Shown here: positions 53,848-63,834 of the stretch, piece after piece
How positions within the stretch are numbered: position 1 is the stretch's first letter
Layout of the letters: the number at the start of each line of letters is the position of its first letter
DNA from: Solirubrobacterales bacterium
GTDB taxonomy: Bacteria; Actinomycetota; Thermoleophilia; Solirubrobacterales; 70-9
Assembly: GCA_016712175.1 (NCBI GenBank)
Contig: JADJRQ010000002.1
Span: 1-64,000 of the forward strand
Length of the DNA: 64,000 nt
Direction: 5' to 3'
Notes under the pieces: model-generated
Database searches by the model: none
The model's input: only the letters and a program-made list of their open reading frames with translations
Told to the model about the DNA's origin: nothing
Made by a program: the position numbers and the translations under genes

Positions 53848-56534
53848 ATGAACCACCACTCGGAACTCTTGAACGTCCGCCGCATCGCGGTTGTGGCGTT
53901 CGCCATATTCATGGCACTTGCCTTCACCGCCTCGGTCGCCGCCAACAGCGCCGACGCGAAGAAGAAGCACAAGAAGGCCAAGGTTTCACTCGCCGTCAAG
54001 ACCAAGAACCAGGCTTCGCTACTGAAGGGCAAGAAGCTCAAGGTCAAGGTCCGTTCGTCGGCGAAGACCAAGGTGAGGCTCAAGGTCGTCAGTGGTGGCA
54101 GGAGCAATCGCTTCAAGGTGAAGAAGGTCAAGTTCAGCCACAGGGGCAAGAAGACCGTCAAGGTTTCACTTTCCAAGAAGGGCAAGTCCGCCCTCGCCAA
54201 GTGTGGATCGCAGACCGTCAAGGTCGTCGGTAAGTACAAGAAGGGCAAGAAGAAGGCCAAGGCTTCCAAGAAGAAGAGGCTCGCCAAGCAGTCGAGCCGC
54301 TGTGTCGATCCGCTCCCGCCGATCGGACCGGGCACCAAGTCGACCTGTGATCCGCTCGACCCGACGGTCTGCATGCAGCCCTGGCCGAGCGACTTCTACA
54401 CCAAGGCCGCTGACACCAAGACCGGCCGTCAGCTCGACATTCCAGTCGACGCGATGCCCAAGAACGCTTCGGGCAAGTCGATCACCCTTCCGGACACCAA
54501 TCGCGCCGACGGCTTCAGCCCTGGCAACCTGGTCGTCGCCAAGGTTCCCGAGGTCGAGACACCGGCAGCATTCAACAACTCCGGAATCGTCTCGCTCGAC
54601 GACGTTGCGAGCTATGAAGATGCGAACGCCCCGGTCATGGTTCTCGACGCCGACTCCGGCGTGCGCCAACCGATCTACGCCGAGCTCGACGCCAATCCGA
54701 CCACCAAGTCAACGGTTGAACTGACCGTCGGTCAGCCTCCGGTCGAAATCACCGGCGGTCACCCGAATGACGACCCTCGAATACCGCGGACGTCAACCTG
54801 ATCATCCGCCCCACCAAGAACTACACCCCGGGTCACCGGTACGTAGTCGTGCTGCGCAACCTGAAGAACGCGTCGAACGCCGCTGTTCCGGCCTCCGCTC
54901 CGTTCGAGGCCTGCAAGGGTGACCTCAGGGACATCACCGACCAGGCGCTGCTCTACCGGTGTAACCAGATCAACGACAACGTCTACCCGGCCCTCGACAA
55001 AGCAGGGGTTTCCAAGGACGGGCTCTACCTCGCCTGGGACTTCACCGTCGCCAGCCAGGAAAGCCTGACCGGCCGCATGACGACAATCCGCGACGATGCC
55101 TTCAAGCGTCTCGGTGACACGGACCTCGCCGACCGGAAGATCTCCGGTGATTCACCCGAGGTTCAGATCACTGCGTTCTGCGACAGCGACAGTCCCGCCA
55201 CACCCGCCTGCGGTGATGGTGCGGGCAAGTCGCCCGTCCCGCCCCCCGGCGTGAAGCGCTACGTCGATGGCTTCATCAAGAACGTTCCGTGTTACCTCAA
55301 CGAAGACGGCTGCGAGACCGGAGCCTCCTTCGACTTCGATGCCAAAGGTGACGTGACCTGGAACCCGGCCTTCAAGACCGACGTTCCGTTCCGCTGCCTG
55401 ATTCCCGATTCGACGGTCGCCGATGGCACCGTCCACCCGGCACCGACCGGCATTTATGGTCACGGCCTGCTCGGGACTCTGAACCAGGTTCGTGGGCAGA
55501 ACGAGCTGGCCAACCAGCAGAACTCGATCTGGTGCGCGACGCACTTTGACGGTTTCGCCGACAACGACCTCTCGACGGTCGCGAAGTCGCTTGGAGACCT
55601 GTCCAACTTCAGCAAGCTCACCGACCGCATGCAGCAGGGTTTCGTCAACTTCATGATGCTCGGCCGTGCCGCACTCCATCAGGACGGCCTGGCCTCTGAA
55701 CCGGAGTTCATAATCGACCCGGATGGCGGCGGAGCAGAGCCGGCCAGTTCGGTAATCGACACCAGTGACGGCGTCAACCAGCGTGGTTTCTACCACGGAG
55801 TCAGCCAGGGCGGAATCATGGGTGGAGCCCTGACCGCCGTCGACCCGGACGTCGACCGAGGCGTCCTCAACGTGCCGGCAATCAACTACTCGACCCTGCT
55901 CCCGCGCAGCGTCGACTTCGACGAGTACGCCCACGGCATCATCGGCGGGATCTACCTGCCGGGCGTCGGTCTCTACGACACCTACCCGAACAAGGAGGAA
56001 CTGCCGCTTGTATTCTCGATCATGCAGCTCCTCTGGGACCGCGGTGAAGGCAACGGATACGTCCAGGCGATGAACCCGGCGAATCCGAACCTGCCAAACA
56101 CCAACCCGCACCGGGTCATCCTCCAGCTGGCCAACGGTGACCATCAGGTCGCCAATGCCGCGGCCGAGGTCGAAGCGCGCACGCTCGGCGCCAAGACCCT
56201 GACCCCGATGCTGAATGCAGGCCGTCACTGGGGCATCGACCCCCTCTTCGGTCTGAACGGCACAGCTGCCCCGATTGGCAGCGGTGACAACGTGATGGTC
56301 TACTACGACGGTGGCCCCGCATCATTCACCGGCATCAAACAGGGGTCCGAAGTCGCGCCGGTCGAGAACGTCCCGCCGCGACCCCAGTGGGGTTACGGAG
56401 GCGACCCGCACGGCTACCCGCGCGCCGCGCAGGACGGCAAGGACCAGGCGATCGACTTCCTCAACGAAAGTCCGGTCACCGCCTGCACCGATCCCGACGG
56501 CTACTGCTACTCAAACGGCTGGACCGGCCCCTGA
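53848..56534 (+). CDS. secreted Ser-hydrolase-like protein, tandem paralogue, frameshifted
   Basis: ATG 53848 follows AGGAGA. Same plan as the gene before it: signal peptide (MNHHSELLNVRRIAVVAFAI), Lys-rich beta module (KKAKVSLAVKTKNQ...), CMQPWPSDFYTKAADTKTG, AELDANPTT. Near 54778 the frame shifts (DDPRIPRTST then stop); the next frame gives NTADVNLIIRPTKNYTPGHR and runs to 56534. Nucleophile motif GVSQGGIMGG, later NGDHQVANAAAEVEARTLGA. About 895 residues when joined. A strong terminator follows. Confidence 0.82.
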
Positions 56535-56554
56535 GGCCAGGCAACATCGATTCG

Positions 56555-56582
56555 AAAAGGCCGGGCAAAAGCCCGGCCTTTT
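56555..56582 (+). terminator. rho-independent terminator after hydrolase genes
   Basis: AAAAGGCCGGGC (56555-56566), AAAA loop, GCCCGGCCTTTT (56571-56582), perfect. The T-run of the right arm makes it a classical terminator 20 bases after the stop. Confidence 0.88.
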
Positions 56583-56598
56583 CATTGCAAGAGCCAGC

Positions 56599-56641
56599 GA
56601 GACCACGAAAGTCAGCGATTATCACTGACTTTCGTGGTCTC
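56599..56641. repeat. perfect 17-bp inverted repeat
   Basis: GAGACCACGAAAGTCAG (56599-56615) and CTGACTTTCGTGGTCTC (56625-56641) flank nine bases (CGATTATCA). No T-run. Sixteen bases past the terminator, so it is not needed to end that transcript; role unclear. Confidence 0.6.
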
Positions 56642-56844
56642 GGAGCCAGAAGGCTTGCGAGACTCGGCCTTTCGTCCCACGCAAGCGGGTGGTGCACGGG
56701 GACGTCCTGGGCGTGGCTGGCGAGGAGTAAGCGAGCCGGTGAAGCGATTTGACTTCTGTCAATGAGCAAGCCGTGCGAGCGTCGACGAAGTCCAGGCGCG
56801 TCCGGGTCGTTCCCGGGTGCTGCCCGCCCCCTCACGACTTAACG

Positions 56845-56876
56845 GAGAAAACCGGCCCCCTCAGGCCGGTTCTCTC
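56845..56876. terminator. hairpin in spacer before the convergent pepP end
   Basis: GAGAAAACCGGCC (56845-56857) and GGCCGGTTCTCTC (56864-56876) pair with one mismatch over a six-base loop. It lies 170 bases past the pepP stop and could end the minus-strand aro transcript. Confidence 0.5.
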
Positions 56877-57045
56877 GGTTCGCACCCTCTCTCCTCATAC
56901 AACTCCCTCGCCTTTTGAGCGAAAGCTACGGATCTTCCCCTACCAACTGGCCCTGCGGCCAAAATCGGCATCCGTCTTCGTCACCTGTGTGACGGTGATC
57001 ACAGTATTGCACAATTTCTGAATCTTTGTCGTAAAAGTCACGACC

Positions 57046-58113
57046 TCAGTCGATGTAAGTCAGGGCCTTGGAAACGGAGCTCAGGTTTCGGGCTATTCCT
57101 TCTTCTCCGACCACAACCAGATCTTCGATTCGGACTCCCGTGAATCCGGAGATGTAGATGCCGGGTTCGACCGTCACGACTTCCATAGTGGCAAGAACGT
57201 CCTTGGACCTGGCTCCGAGGCGCGGACCCTCATGGACCTCAAGGCCCACCCCGTGGCCGAGGCCGTGGCCGAAGTACTCGCCATAACCAGCGTCCTCGAT
57301 CAGGTCACGGGCAGCAGCATCCACATCGGATGCCACGGCTCCCGGCTGGACAGCCTTCAGGCCCGCTTCGTTCGCAGCGAGGGTGACTTCGTAGCTCTCG
57401 TTGGCCATTGCTTCGAGCATTCCCGTGGCGAATGTGCGCGTACAGTCAGAGCAATAGCCATCGAGGGTTGCACCCATGTCAATCGTGACCAGCTCGCGCT
57501 TTCCAACGACCCGCGGGCCGGGCTCGGCATGCGGTGAGGCACCGTTCGGGCCCGAGGCGACGATCGGCGGGAATGAAGGCTCACCACCAACTTCCCGCAT
57601 TCGGGCGACGACGAAAGCTCCGATCTCTGCTTCGGTCCGATCAGTCAGGCCACGCTCCATGACCTCGTGGTAGAGGGAATCGGTCAATTCGGCCGCGGTG
57701 GCGATCCGCTCGATCTCACCGGGTTCCTTGACCCTTCGCAGCGACTCGACCAGCCCACCGCTATGAATCAGCTCGGCGGATTCGGAGGCGGAGTCCTCAA
57801 GCTTCAAAGCGGTCCGCACGGTGAGGTGATCGTCTTCGAAACCGACTTTGCCTTCGAAGAACCCGGCAAGGCCGGCGAGCCAGTCACCGGAGACGATCTC
57901 GACTTCGAAACCTTCGACTTCCTCGGCAGCTCGCTCCGTGTACCGGAAGTCGGTGAAGAAGGTACGGGTGTCCGGTCCGATCAGGCAGGCACCGTTAGAT
58001 CCCGCGAAGCCACTGATGTAGCGCAGGTTGGTGAGTTCAGCGACCAGCAGCGAATCGAGACCGGCTTCGGCGACAAGATCCGAAAGCCGGTCGGCGCGAT
58101 CAGCCACCGGCAA
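57046..58113 (-). CDS. pepP: M24-family Xaa-Pro aminopeptidase
   Basis: 355 residues, small cytosolic type (creatinase N-domain about 1-120, then pita-bread domain). Metal ligands: Asp in TIDMGATLDGYCSDCTRTF, His in GHGLGHGVGLEVHEGP, Glu in TVEPGIYI and in RIEDLVVV. Removes N-terminal residues before proline. Overlaps aroQ by 14 bases, placing it last in the aro transcript, an order often seen next to efp in other bacteria. Confidence 0.95.
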   Translation of the reverse strand: MPVADRADRLSDLVAEAGLDSLLVAELTNLRYISGFAGSNGACLIGPDTRTFFTDFRYTERAAEEVEGFEVEIVSGDWLAGLAGFFEGKVGFEDDHLTVRTALKLEDSASESAELIHSGGLVESLRRVKEPGEIERIATAAELTDSLYHEVMERGLTDRTEAEIGAFVVARMREVGGEPSFPPIVASGPNGASPHAEPGPRVVGKRELVTIDMGATLDGYCSDCTRTFATGMLEAMANESYEVTLAANEAGLKAVQPGAVASDVDAAARDLIEDAGYGEYFGHGLGHGVGLEVHEGPRLGARSKDVLATMEVVTVEPGIYISGFTGVRIEDLVVVGEEGIARNLSSVSKALTYID

Positions 58114-58558
58114 TACCGAGGAGGTTCACCATCTTCTCCAGCGCCACCTTGTAACCGTCGACCCCCTGGCCCGCAACCTTGTCCTGGACCAGGCCTTCGA
58201 AGACCGACACCTTCCGCCAGTCCTCGCGGCCATCGACGTCGGACAGGTGGACCTCGATCGCCGGAACCGGATCAACCGCGAAGGCATCACTGATTGCCCG
58301 GCTGTAATGCGTCCAGGCCCCGGCGTTGATCAGGGCACCGTCGGCACCTTCCCTGAGGCGGTGCAGATATCCACAGAACTCCGCTTCGGAGTTGGTCTGG
58401 AAGAAACTCGGCTCGAGCTCGAGCTCGGCGGCCCAACCAGTGATCCGGTGCTCGAGCTCGCCGAGGCTCACTCCGCCGTAGAGGTTGGGATCGCGGCGTT
58501 CAAGTACATCGAAATTGACTCCGTGCAGGATCGCCACACGGTTCTGGGAACGGCTCAT
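58100..58558 (-). CDS. aroQ: type II 3-dehydroquinate dehydratase
   Basis: 152 residues. Normally the start reads LxGPNLNxLGxRxPxxYG; here ILHGVNFDVLERRDPNLYGG keeps the Arg and Tyr. QTNSEAEFCGYLH, ALINAGAWTHYSRAISDA and VHLSDVDGREDWRKVS (usual E-V-H-x-S-N) follow. The Leu-Asn to Val-Asn-Phe-Asp change near the start is unusual. Third step of the shikimate pathway. Overlaps aroKB by 4 bases. Confidence 0.93.
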   Translation of the reverse strand: MSRSQNRVAILHGVNFDVLERRDPNLYGGVSLGELEHRITGWAAELELEPSFFQTNSEAEFCGYLHRLREGADGALINAGAWTHYSRAISDAFAVDPVPAIEVHLSDVDGREDWRKVSVFEGLVQDKVAGQGVDGYKVALEKMVNLLGIAGG

Positions 58559-60102
58559 TGGATCAACTCCTCAACGGCATAGCGGACTCGATCGTCCGGC
58601 ACAAGGCGGTCGATCACGGGTTCTCCCGGTCTGGAGAGCAGCACGAAGCCGACTCCGCGGGAAGTTTTCTTCTTGTCGAACTGGATCACATCGATCACCT
58701 GATCGATATCAATGTTCGGATCAAGCTGAACCGGCAGGCCGTGGAGTTCGTTCCAATTCCTGACCGATTCGCGCAGCTTGGGGGCGTCGGAGAGGCGAAG
58801 GGCCGCGAGCAGGCCGAGGGCAACGGCTTCACCGTGCCGGTACCGCTTGTACCCGGTGGCCGATTCGATCGCATGACCGACGGTGTGGCCAAGGTTGAGC
58901 ACGGCGCGAATTCCGGTGTCGCGCTCGTCAGCGGCAACGATGCGGCACTTGTAACGGGCGCAGGCGTAGATCAGGTCGCCGCGGGTAACGATCTGTCCTG
59001 GCTGCAGCTCCAGCACCTGCTTCCACAGGTCACCACCGGCGAGCAGGGCGGTCTTCATGACCTCCGCCATGCCTGCGGTGAGTTCCGCTTCGGACAGCGT
59101 TGCGAGCGTGTCAACGTCAGCGATGACCGCTGACGGCAGGTGGAAGGCCCCGACGTAGTTCTTGCCTTCGGGCAGGTCCACCCCGGTCTTTCCTCCATAT
59201 GCGGAATCAACCTGGGCCACGAGAGTCGTCGGTACTTGCACCACTGGAATGCCCCGTTGATAGGTGTGGGCACAGAAACCGGCCAGGTCGCCGACAACCC
59301 CGCCACCGAGAGCGAGCATCCTGTCCTGACGGGTCACCCCGAGCACAGCCATGCCGCGCAGGGATTTCTCTGCCTGGGAGATGGTCTTGGCCGATTCGCC
59401 CGGCGGAATCGAGACCGAGGCTTTGACGCTGCCGAGTTGGTTGGCGTAGAGCGGGCCGACCACGTCATCGGTGAAGACGTAAGAGTCGCCCTTGCCGGGC
59501 ATCACGTCGCCAGCTCCAGCGAAAAGCTGTGAGTCGAGCAGGCCGTTGCCGACGAAGACCGGGTATTCACCGTTGGCGCTGGCTGCCCAGATCATTCTGG
59601 TGCCCGCCGGCAACGCGGCGAGGGCGCGAACCGACCCGAGGGCGCGATCCCAGACCCGCCGGGCAACCGCTGGCAGGACCGCATCTGCCACCGCGTCGTA
59701 GAGCGGCTGGCGAAAATCGTAAAGAGCCTTGAAGTCATTCTGGCTCTGAGCCAGCGGACGTTTGCCCGCCCGGACCCGGCGCCAGGCCGTGTCCAGTTCG
59801 ACGTCGAGCCAGACGACCGTGTGCTGGCGGTCCTTCAGTGCGTCGGCTATGGCCGGGGTCGCGACGGCACCGCCGCCCAGGGCGACCACGTCGATTCCGG
59901 TCGTGTTCAGGGCAGCGAGGATGGTCCTCTGCTCGAGCTCCCGGAAAGCGCCTTCACCCTGGCGCTCGAAATAGACCGAGATCGGGCAGCCCGCCTCGGC
60001 TTCGATCAGGCGATCAGCATCAACTGTCTTCAGTCCGTGGGCGGCAAGCTCCACGAGAGCAGAAGACTTGCCCGCTCCCATGAATCCGACCAGACAGATC
60101 AT
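58555..60102 (-). CDS. aroKB: shikimate kinase - 3-dehydroquinate synthase fusion
   Basis: 515 residues. Residues 1-165: shikimate kinase with P-loop GFMGAGKSS (Lys12), DADRLIEAEAG, FRELEQ, LGGGAV and KRPLAQ lid. Residues about 170-515: 3-dehydroquinate synthase with GNGLLDSQ, ALGGGVVGDLAGFCA, TTLVAQVDSAYGGKTGVD, PEGKNYVGAFH, LNLGHTVGHAIES and H/G of the zinc site. No linker stop, so the two enzymes are one chain. Overlaps aroC and aroQ by 4 bases each. Confidence 0.97.
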   Translation of the reverse strand: MICLVGFMGAGKSSALVELAAHGLKTVDADRLIEAEAGCPISVYFERQGEGAFRELEQRTILAALNTTGIDVVALGGGAVATPAIADALKDRQHTVVWLDVELDTAWRRVRAGKRPLAQSQNDFKALYDFRQPLYDAVADAVLPAVARRVWDRALGSVRALAALPAGTRMIWAASANGEYPVFVGNGLLDSQLFAGAGDVMPGKGDSYVFTDDVVGPLYANQLGSVKASVSIPPGESAKTISQAEKSLRGMAVLGVTRQDRMLALGGGVVGDLAGFCAHTYQRGIPVVQVPTTLVAQVDSAYGGKTGVDLPEGKNYVGAFHLPSAVIADVDTLATLSEAELTAGMAEVMKTALLAGGDLWKQVLELQPGQIVTRGDLIYACARYKCRIVAADERDTGIRAVLNLGHTVGHAIESATGYKRYRHGEAVALGLLAALRLSDAPKLRESVRNWNELHGLPVQLDPNIDIDQVIDVIQFDKKKTSRGVGFVLLSRPGEPVIDRLVPDDRVRYAVEELIQ

Positions 60103-61259
60103 CGCCAGCCGATGCGAGCCTTGTAGGCATCAATCGCGCCGAGCACATCGTCGATGTGATCGCCGCCGAACTTCTCGCGGTAGCACTTGACCAGCGCCAG
60201 GCAGATCATCGCCTCGCCGACTACAGCCGCCGCCGGGACGACGGTTGAATCAGTGCGTTCTTTGTGCGCCTTGGCCGGCTCACGGGTCGCGGTATCGACT
60301 GAGCGCAGCGGCTTGGTCATCGTCGAGATCGGCTTGATCGCGGCCCGGACCGACAACGGCATGCCGTTTGTCATCCCGCCTTCGAGGCCACCGGCGTGGT
60401 TGGTTTCGCGGTAGTAACCGCGTTCCTCGGAGTAGAAGATTTCGTCGTGGGCTTCGGACCCTGGCCGGCCGGCGACATCCCAGGCCTGGCCGATCGAAGC
60501 GCCCTTGATCGACTGGATCGAGCAGATCGCCTGGGCGAGCCGGCCGTCGAGCCGGTCTTCCCACGAAACGTGGCTACCGAGGCCCGGAACCAGGCCGAAG
60601 ACACGGACTTCGAAGGTCCCGCCGAGGCTTTCGTTCAGCTTGCGAAGCGTGTTGATCTCTTCGACCATCTTCGCCGAGGTTTCGGGGTCGATACAGCGAA
60701 CCGGATCCTCATCCACGCCTTCAAAGTCCTCCAGGGTGAGGTCGTCCCGCTCGGGCAGCGATACCGAAGCTATCTGGGTGACGTGGCTGCGAACGGTGAC
60801 CCCAACCGCGGTCAGGAAGGCACGGGCAATAGCACCCGCAGCAACGCGAGCGGCGGTCTCGCGGGCACTCGCGCGCTCGAGGATCGGACGAAGGTCATCC
60901 TGCTTGTACTTCCACATTCCGACCAGGTCGGCATGTCCCGGACGGGGCATGGTGACCGGCGGGATCTCGCCCTCGATCGGCCACGGGTTCATGCGCTCGT
61001 CCCAGTTCTTGTAGTCGCGGTTGGCGACGAGCGCCGCGACCGGTCCGCCCATGGTCCGCCCGTGGCGCACTCCGGAACGGATCTCGACTGCGTCCGTCTC
61101 GATTTTCATGCGACCACCGCGGCCGTGTCCGGTCTGGCGCCTGGCCATGTCGCTGTCGAGCGTTTCGCGGTCGAGTTCGAGCCCGGCGGGCAGCCCCTCG
61201 ACGATGGTCACGAGACCGGGACCGTGCGACTCTCCTGCGGTTGTGAACCTGAAGCTCAT
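60099..61259 (-). CDS. aroC: chorismate synthase
   Basis: 386 residues. FTTAGESHGPGLVTIVEGLPAGL at the start, RRQTGHGRGGRMKIE, FRPGHADLVG-like PRPGHADLVGMWKYKQDDLRP, ERASARETAARVAAGAIAR, and GLEGGMTNG near the end: all FMN and substrate-site marks. Last shikimate step. First gene of the aroC-aroKB-aroQ-pepP set. Confidence 0.98.
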   Translation of the reverse strand: MSFRFTTAGESHGPGLVTIVEGLPAGLELDRETLDSDMARRQTGHGRGGRMKIETDAVEIRSGVRHGRTMGGPVAALVANRDYKNWDERMNPWPIEGEIPPVTMPRPGHADLVGMWKYKQDDLRPILERASARETAARVAAGAIARAFLTAVGVTVRSHVTQIASVSLPERDDLTLEDFEGVDEDPVRCIDPETSAKMVEEINTLRKLNESLGGTFEVRVFGLVPGLGSHVSWEDRLDGRLAQAICSIQSIKGASIGQAWDVAGRPGSEAHDEIFYSEERGYYRETNHAGGLEGGMTNGMPLSVRAAIKPISTMTKPLRSVDTATREPAKAHKERTDSTVVPAAAVVGEAMICLALVKCYREKFGGDHIDDVLGAIDAYKARIGWR

Positions 61260-61316
61260 ACTCGCTTAGGGTATTGACAACCGCACACCCACCGCCTTCT
61301 CCCGATCCGAATCCAT

Positions 61317-61751
61317 ATGGCCGCTCGCCGACTGATAATCGTAATGCTCATCCTCCTCGGGATCTCGACCGGGATCGCGATCGTCGTCCCTGCCCCAAAA
61401 GATGATCCGGCCCCGGAGGAAACGACCCCACCCACCGGGACAACAGGCACGACGGGATCCACCTCCTCCGCAGAGCCCGAACCACGGAACGCGGACCTGG
61501 TCGAAGCCGAGATCAAAGGCAATGACGGGTCCGAGCCGGTCCGGGCCGGGCCCGGGGATCGACTGGTATTGACGGTCGACCCCGGCCGCAACACCGACGT
61601 TGAAATTCCCGGACTTGGCCTCGCGGGTACCGCCACCGAATTCGCGCCCGTGGTCTTCGACGTTCAGCTACCGACCGAGCCCGGCAACTTTCCTGTAGTC
61701 GAAACTGGTGACCGGGAACTCGCCAGGATCGAAATCTCCAAGGCCGACTAG
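61317..61751 (+). CDS. anchored protein with Pro/Thr linker and beta domain
   Basis: 144 residues. Signal or anchor helix (about 5-22), Pro/Thr-rich linker (26-55), then a beta-sandwich-like domain (GDRLVLTVDP, VEIPGLGLAGTATEFAPVVFDVQL, PGNFPVVETGDRELARIEI) resembling small cupredoxin-like or Ig-like folds without the Cys/His copper ligands. Divergent from aroC; its TAG stop shares CTAG with the aroE stop on the other strand (61748-61751). Function unknown. Confidence 0.65.
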   Translation: MAARRLIIVMLILLGISTGIAIVVPAPKDDPAPEETTPPTGTTGTTGSTSSAEPEPRNADLVEAEIKGNDGSEPVRAGPGDRLVLTVDPGRNTDVEIPGLGLAGTATEFAPVVFDVQLPTEPGNFPVVETGDRELARIEISKAD

Positions 61752-62539
61752 CCCCTGGCGGCTTCCCGCATCACTTCGAGCGACGGATCAAGCCCGGTCC
61801 AGAGGCGGAGAGAATGGGCACCCTGGCGAACCAGCACTTCGATTCCGTCGATCGTTCTGGCACCACCTGCCTCAGCCGCGGCGAGGATCGAACTCGGCTG
61901 GTCGCCATAGACCATGTCGACGACGATCTGACCGGGAGCGAAACCGTCCGGATCGATTGGCAGGTCATCGATGCCACCTTGGCCACCAAGACCGGCGGCG
62001 CTGGCATTGACGATCAGGTCCGCTGTTCTGATGTCCGGAGCGGCCGCAAGCGTGCCTCCCAGAGACATGACGAGCTCGGCAGCACGGGTTTCGGTCCGGT
62101 TCCAGACGACAACAAGGGCACCAGCCCGGCTCAATGCCCAGAGGACCGCCCGGGCGGCGCCGCCGGCGCCGAGCAGCAGCGCCGTCTTGCCGTTGACCGG
62201 CTCGTCGATCGCGTCGATCAGCCCGGGAGCATCGGTGTTCTCTGCCGTGATCCCGGACGAAGAAAAACTCAGCGTGTTGGCTGCACCGATCTCACGGGCC
62301 GCGAGCGTCGCTTCGTCTGCTGAAACCAGCGCTGCCTGTTTGTGTGGCACGGTGACGTTCGCTCCGACGAAACCTTCGGCCCGCATCCCGAACACCGTGT
62401 CGGGAAAGAACTCGGGGGCAACGTCGATCGCCTCGTACACCCACTCGCCGGCCAGGCCGAGGTTCGCAAGCGCCGCGTTCTGCATGACCGGCGACCGGGA
62501 ATGGGAAACGGGGTGACCGAGGACCGCAAGACGCTTCAT
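61748..62539 (-). CDS. aroE: shikimate dehydrogenase
   Basis: 263 residues from ATG 62539; the frame runs further up only because mltG is shifted. LGHPVSHSRSPVMQNAAL (substrate site), GANVTVPHKQAAL (catalytic Lys), NTLSF, NTDAPGLIDAI, NAD(P) motif LLGAGGAARAVLWAL followed by WNRTETRA (NADPH-type Arg), NASAAGL and a C-terminal Gln in VRQGAHSLRLWTG. Lies 10 bases after mltG. Confidence 0.96.
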   Translation of the reverse strand: MKRLAVLGHPVSHSRSPVMQNAALANLGLAGEWVYEAIDVAPEFFPDTVFGMRAEGFVGANVTVPHKQAALVSADEATLAAREIGAANTLSFSSSGITAENTDAPGLIDAIDEPVNGKTALLLGAGGAARAVLWALSRAGALVVVWNRTETRAAELVMSLGGTLAAAPDIRTADLIVNASAAGLGGQGGIDDLPIDPDGFAPGQIVVDMVYGDQPSSILAAAEAGGARTIDGIEVLVRQGAHSLRLWTGLDPSLEVMREAARG

Positions 62540-62549
62540 CGGCGCACGC

Positions 62550-63834
62550 TCAACATGAGTCGGGGGAACCGCCGGCCTCTTCCTGGGCCTTCTGGTACTT
62601 CTGGACGTTCCGGTTGTGCTCTTCAAGCGACGATGAGAAGAGACGTGCTCACCACAGGTCCCCGGCTTCACCACGTACAGCCAGACGTCTGTCTTCTCCG
62701 GATTGGCGGCGGCTTTGATCGAGGCGAGGCCGGGATTTCCGATCGGCCCCGGCGGCAAACCTGGTTGGTCCGCGTGTTGTACGGGGAGTCAACGGCCAGA
62801 TCGGACTCGGTCAGGGGATCAGTCCAGTTTTCAACCGCGAACCGGATCGTAGCGTCGATGAACAACGGCTCGCCCCGCTTCAGGCGGTTGTAGATCACGG
62901 CGGCGACAGTCTTTCGCTCCTTCGGGACCTGCACTTCGCGCTCGACCATCGACGCGATAGTCAGCACGTCGTACACGGTCAGGTTCTTCCTCTTGGCCTG
63001 CTTCATGTCGACCCCAGCGATGTTGTCCTTGAAAGCCTGGAGCTGCTGGTCGACGAGATCCTTGGTGTCTGAACCGGGCTTCAGTTCGTAAGTCGCCGGG
63101 AAGAGGAATCCTTCGAGGTTCTTCGCTTTGCCGTCGGCGCCGTAGTCATCGGGGTCGAGCTCTTTCGAATTGACCGAATCCGCCATGTAGTCACCGGGAA
63201 GCTTCGCCGCCGCAACCACGTCTGCCGTCTCCGAACGGCTCAGTCCCTCGGGAATGGTCACCGTGATCGTCACCTTTTGCGGCTGCTTGCCCAGTTCATC
63301 GAGCGCCGCCGAGTAGCTCATGTTCTCCCTGAAGAAGTGGTTTCCGAAGAACAGCTTCGACCGTTTGCCGGTGACCGTAGCTTTAAGCTCGAACATCTTC
63401 GCGTTCGAGATCACGCCTTCACCGGCGAGCTGGCTTCCGATGTCGCCGACACTCGCTCCGGCCGGCACCTTGACGTTGAACGGGTCACCATCTCCTTCGC
63501 CCTTGCCCGGTTGGAAAAAGGCGAACAGGAACCAGACGAAAAGGATAACTACCAAGCTGGCAGCACCCACGGCGATCAGTCGAGCACGGCTGGGCCGGTG
63601 TCCGCTGCCACCCCTTGTGCCACGGCGCAGTGCCGATGATCCGCGTCCGCCGGAAGATCTCGACCCAGGACGCGAACGGCCCCCGGGGGCCGCTGCCTTC
63701 GGAGCCTTTTCCGCCTTTGACTTCTTGCCACCTTGCCGCTTGGCGGCTCGCTCCTGGCGCCGCAACGCCCGTTCGACAGCTTCCGGATCGTCCGGGTCGT
63801 GCTCCGGCGCGTCTTCGAACCAGCGGTCAGGCAT
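62550..63834 (-). CDS. mltG: endolytic transglycosylase MltG, frameshifted near the end
   Basis: Long basic cytosolic start (about 1-85), one membrane helix (about 88-110), LysM-like region (FNVKVPAGASVGDIGSQL), then the YceG domain with LEGFLFPATYEL (catalytic Glu), LTIASMVEREVQ and AAVIYNRLKRG. The frame slips near 62765: NTRTNQ should be followed by PPGPIGNPGLASIKAA, found in the aroE frame. A second slip near 62635 restores LEEHNRNVQKYQKAQ and a TGA at 62550-62552. About 427 residues. Ends nascent peptidoglycan strands. Confidence 0.92.

Larger units (their letters stand above)
56535..57045. other. gene-poor spacer with three hairpins
   Basis: 510 bases between the second hydrolase and pepP with no supported gene. 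It holds a strong terminator (56555-56582), a perfect 17-bp inverted repeat (56599-56641) and another hairpin (56845-56876). Short open frames here lack ribosome sites and known sequence. Confidence 0.7.

Noticed and set aside
62540..62758. N-terminal extension of AroE
   Set aside because: Those codons encode the displaced C-terminus of MltG (PPGPIGNPGLASIKAA), brought in frame by an indel.
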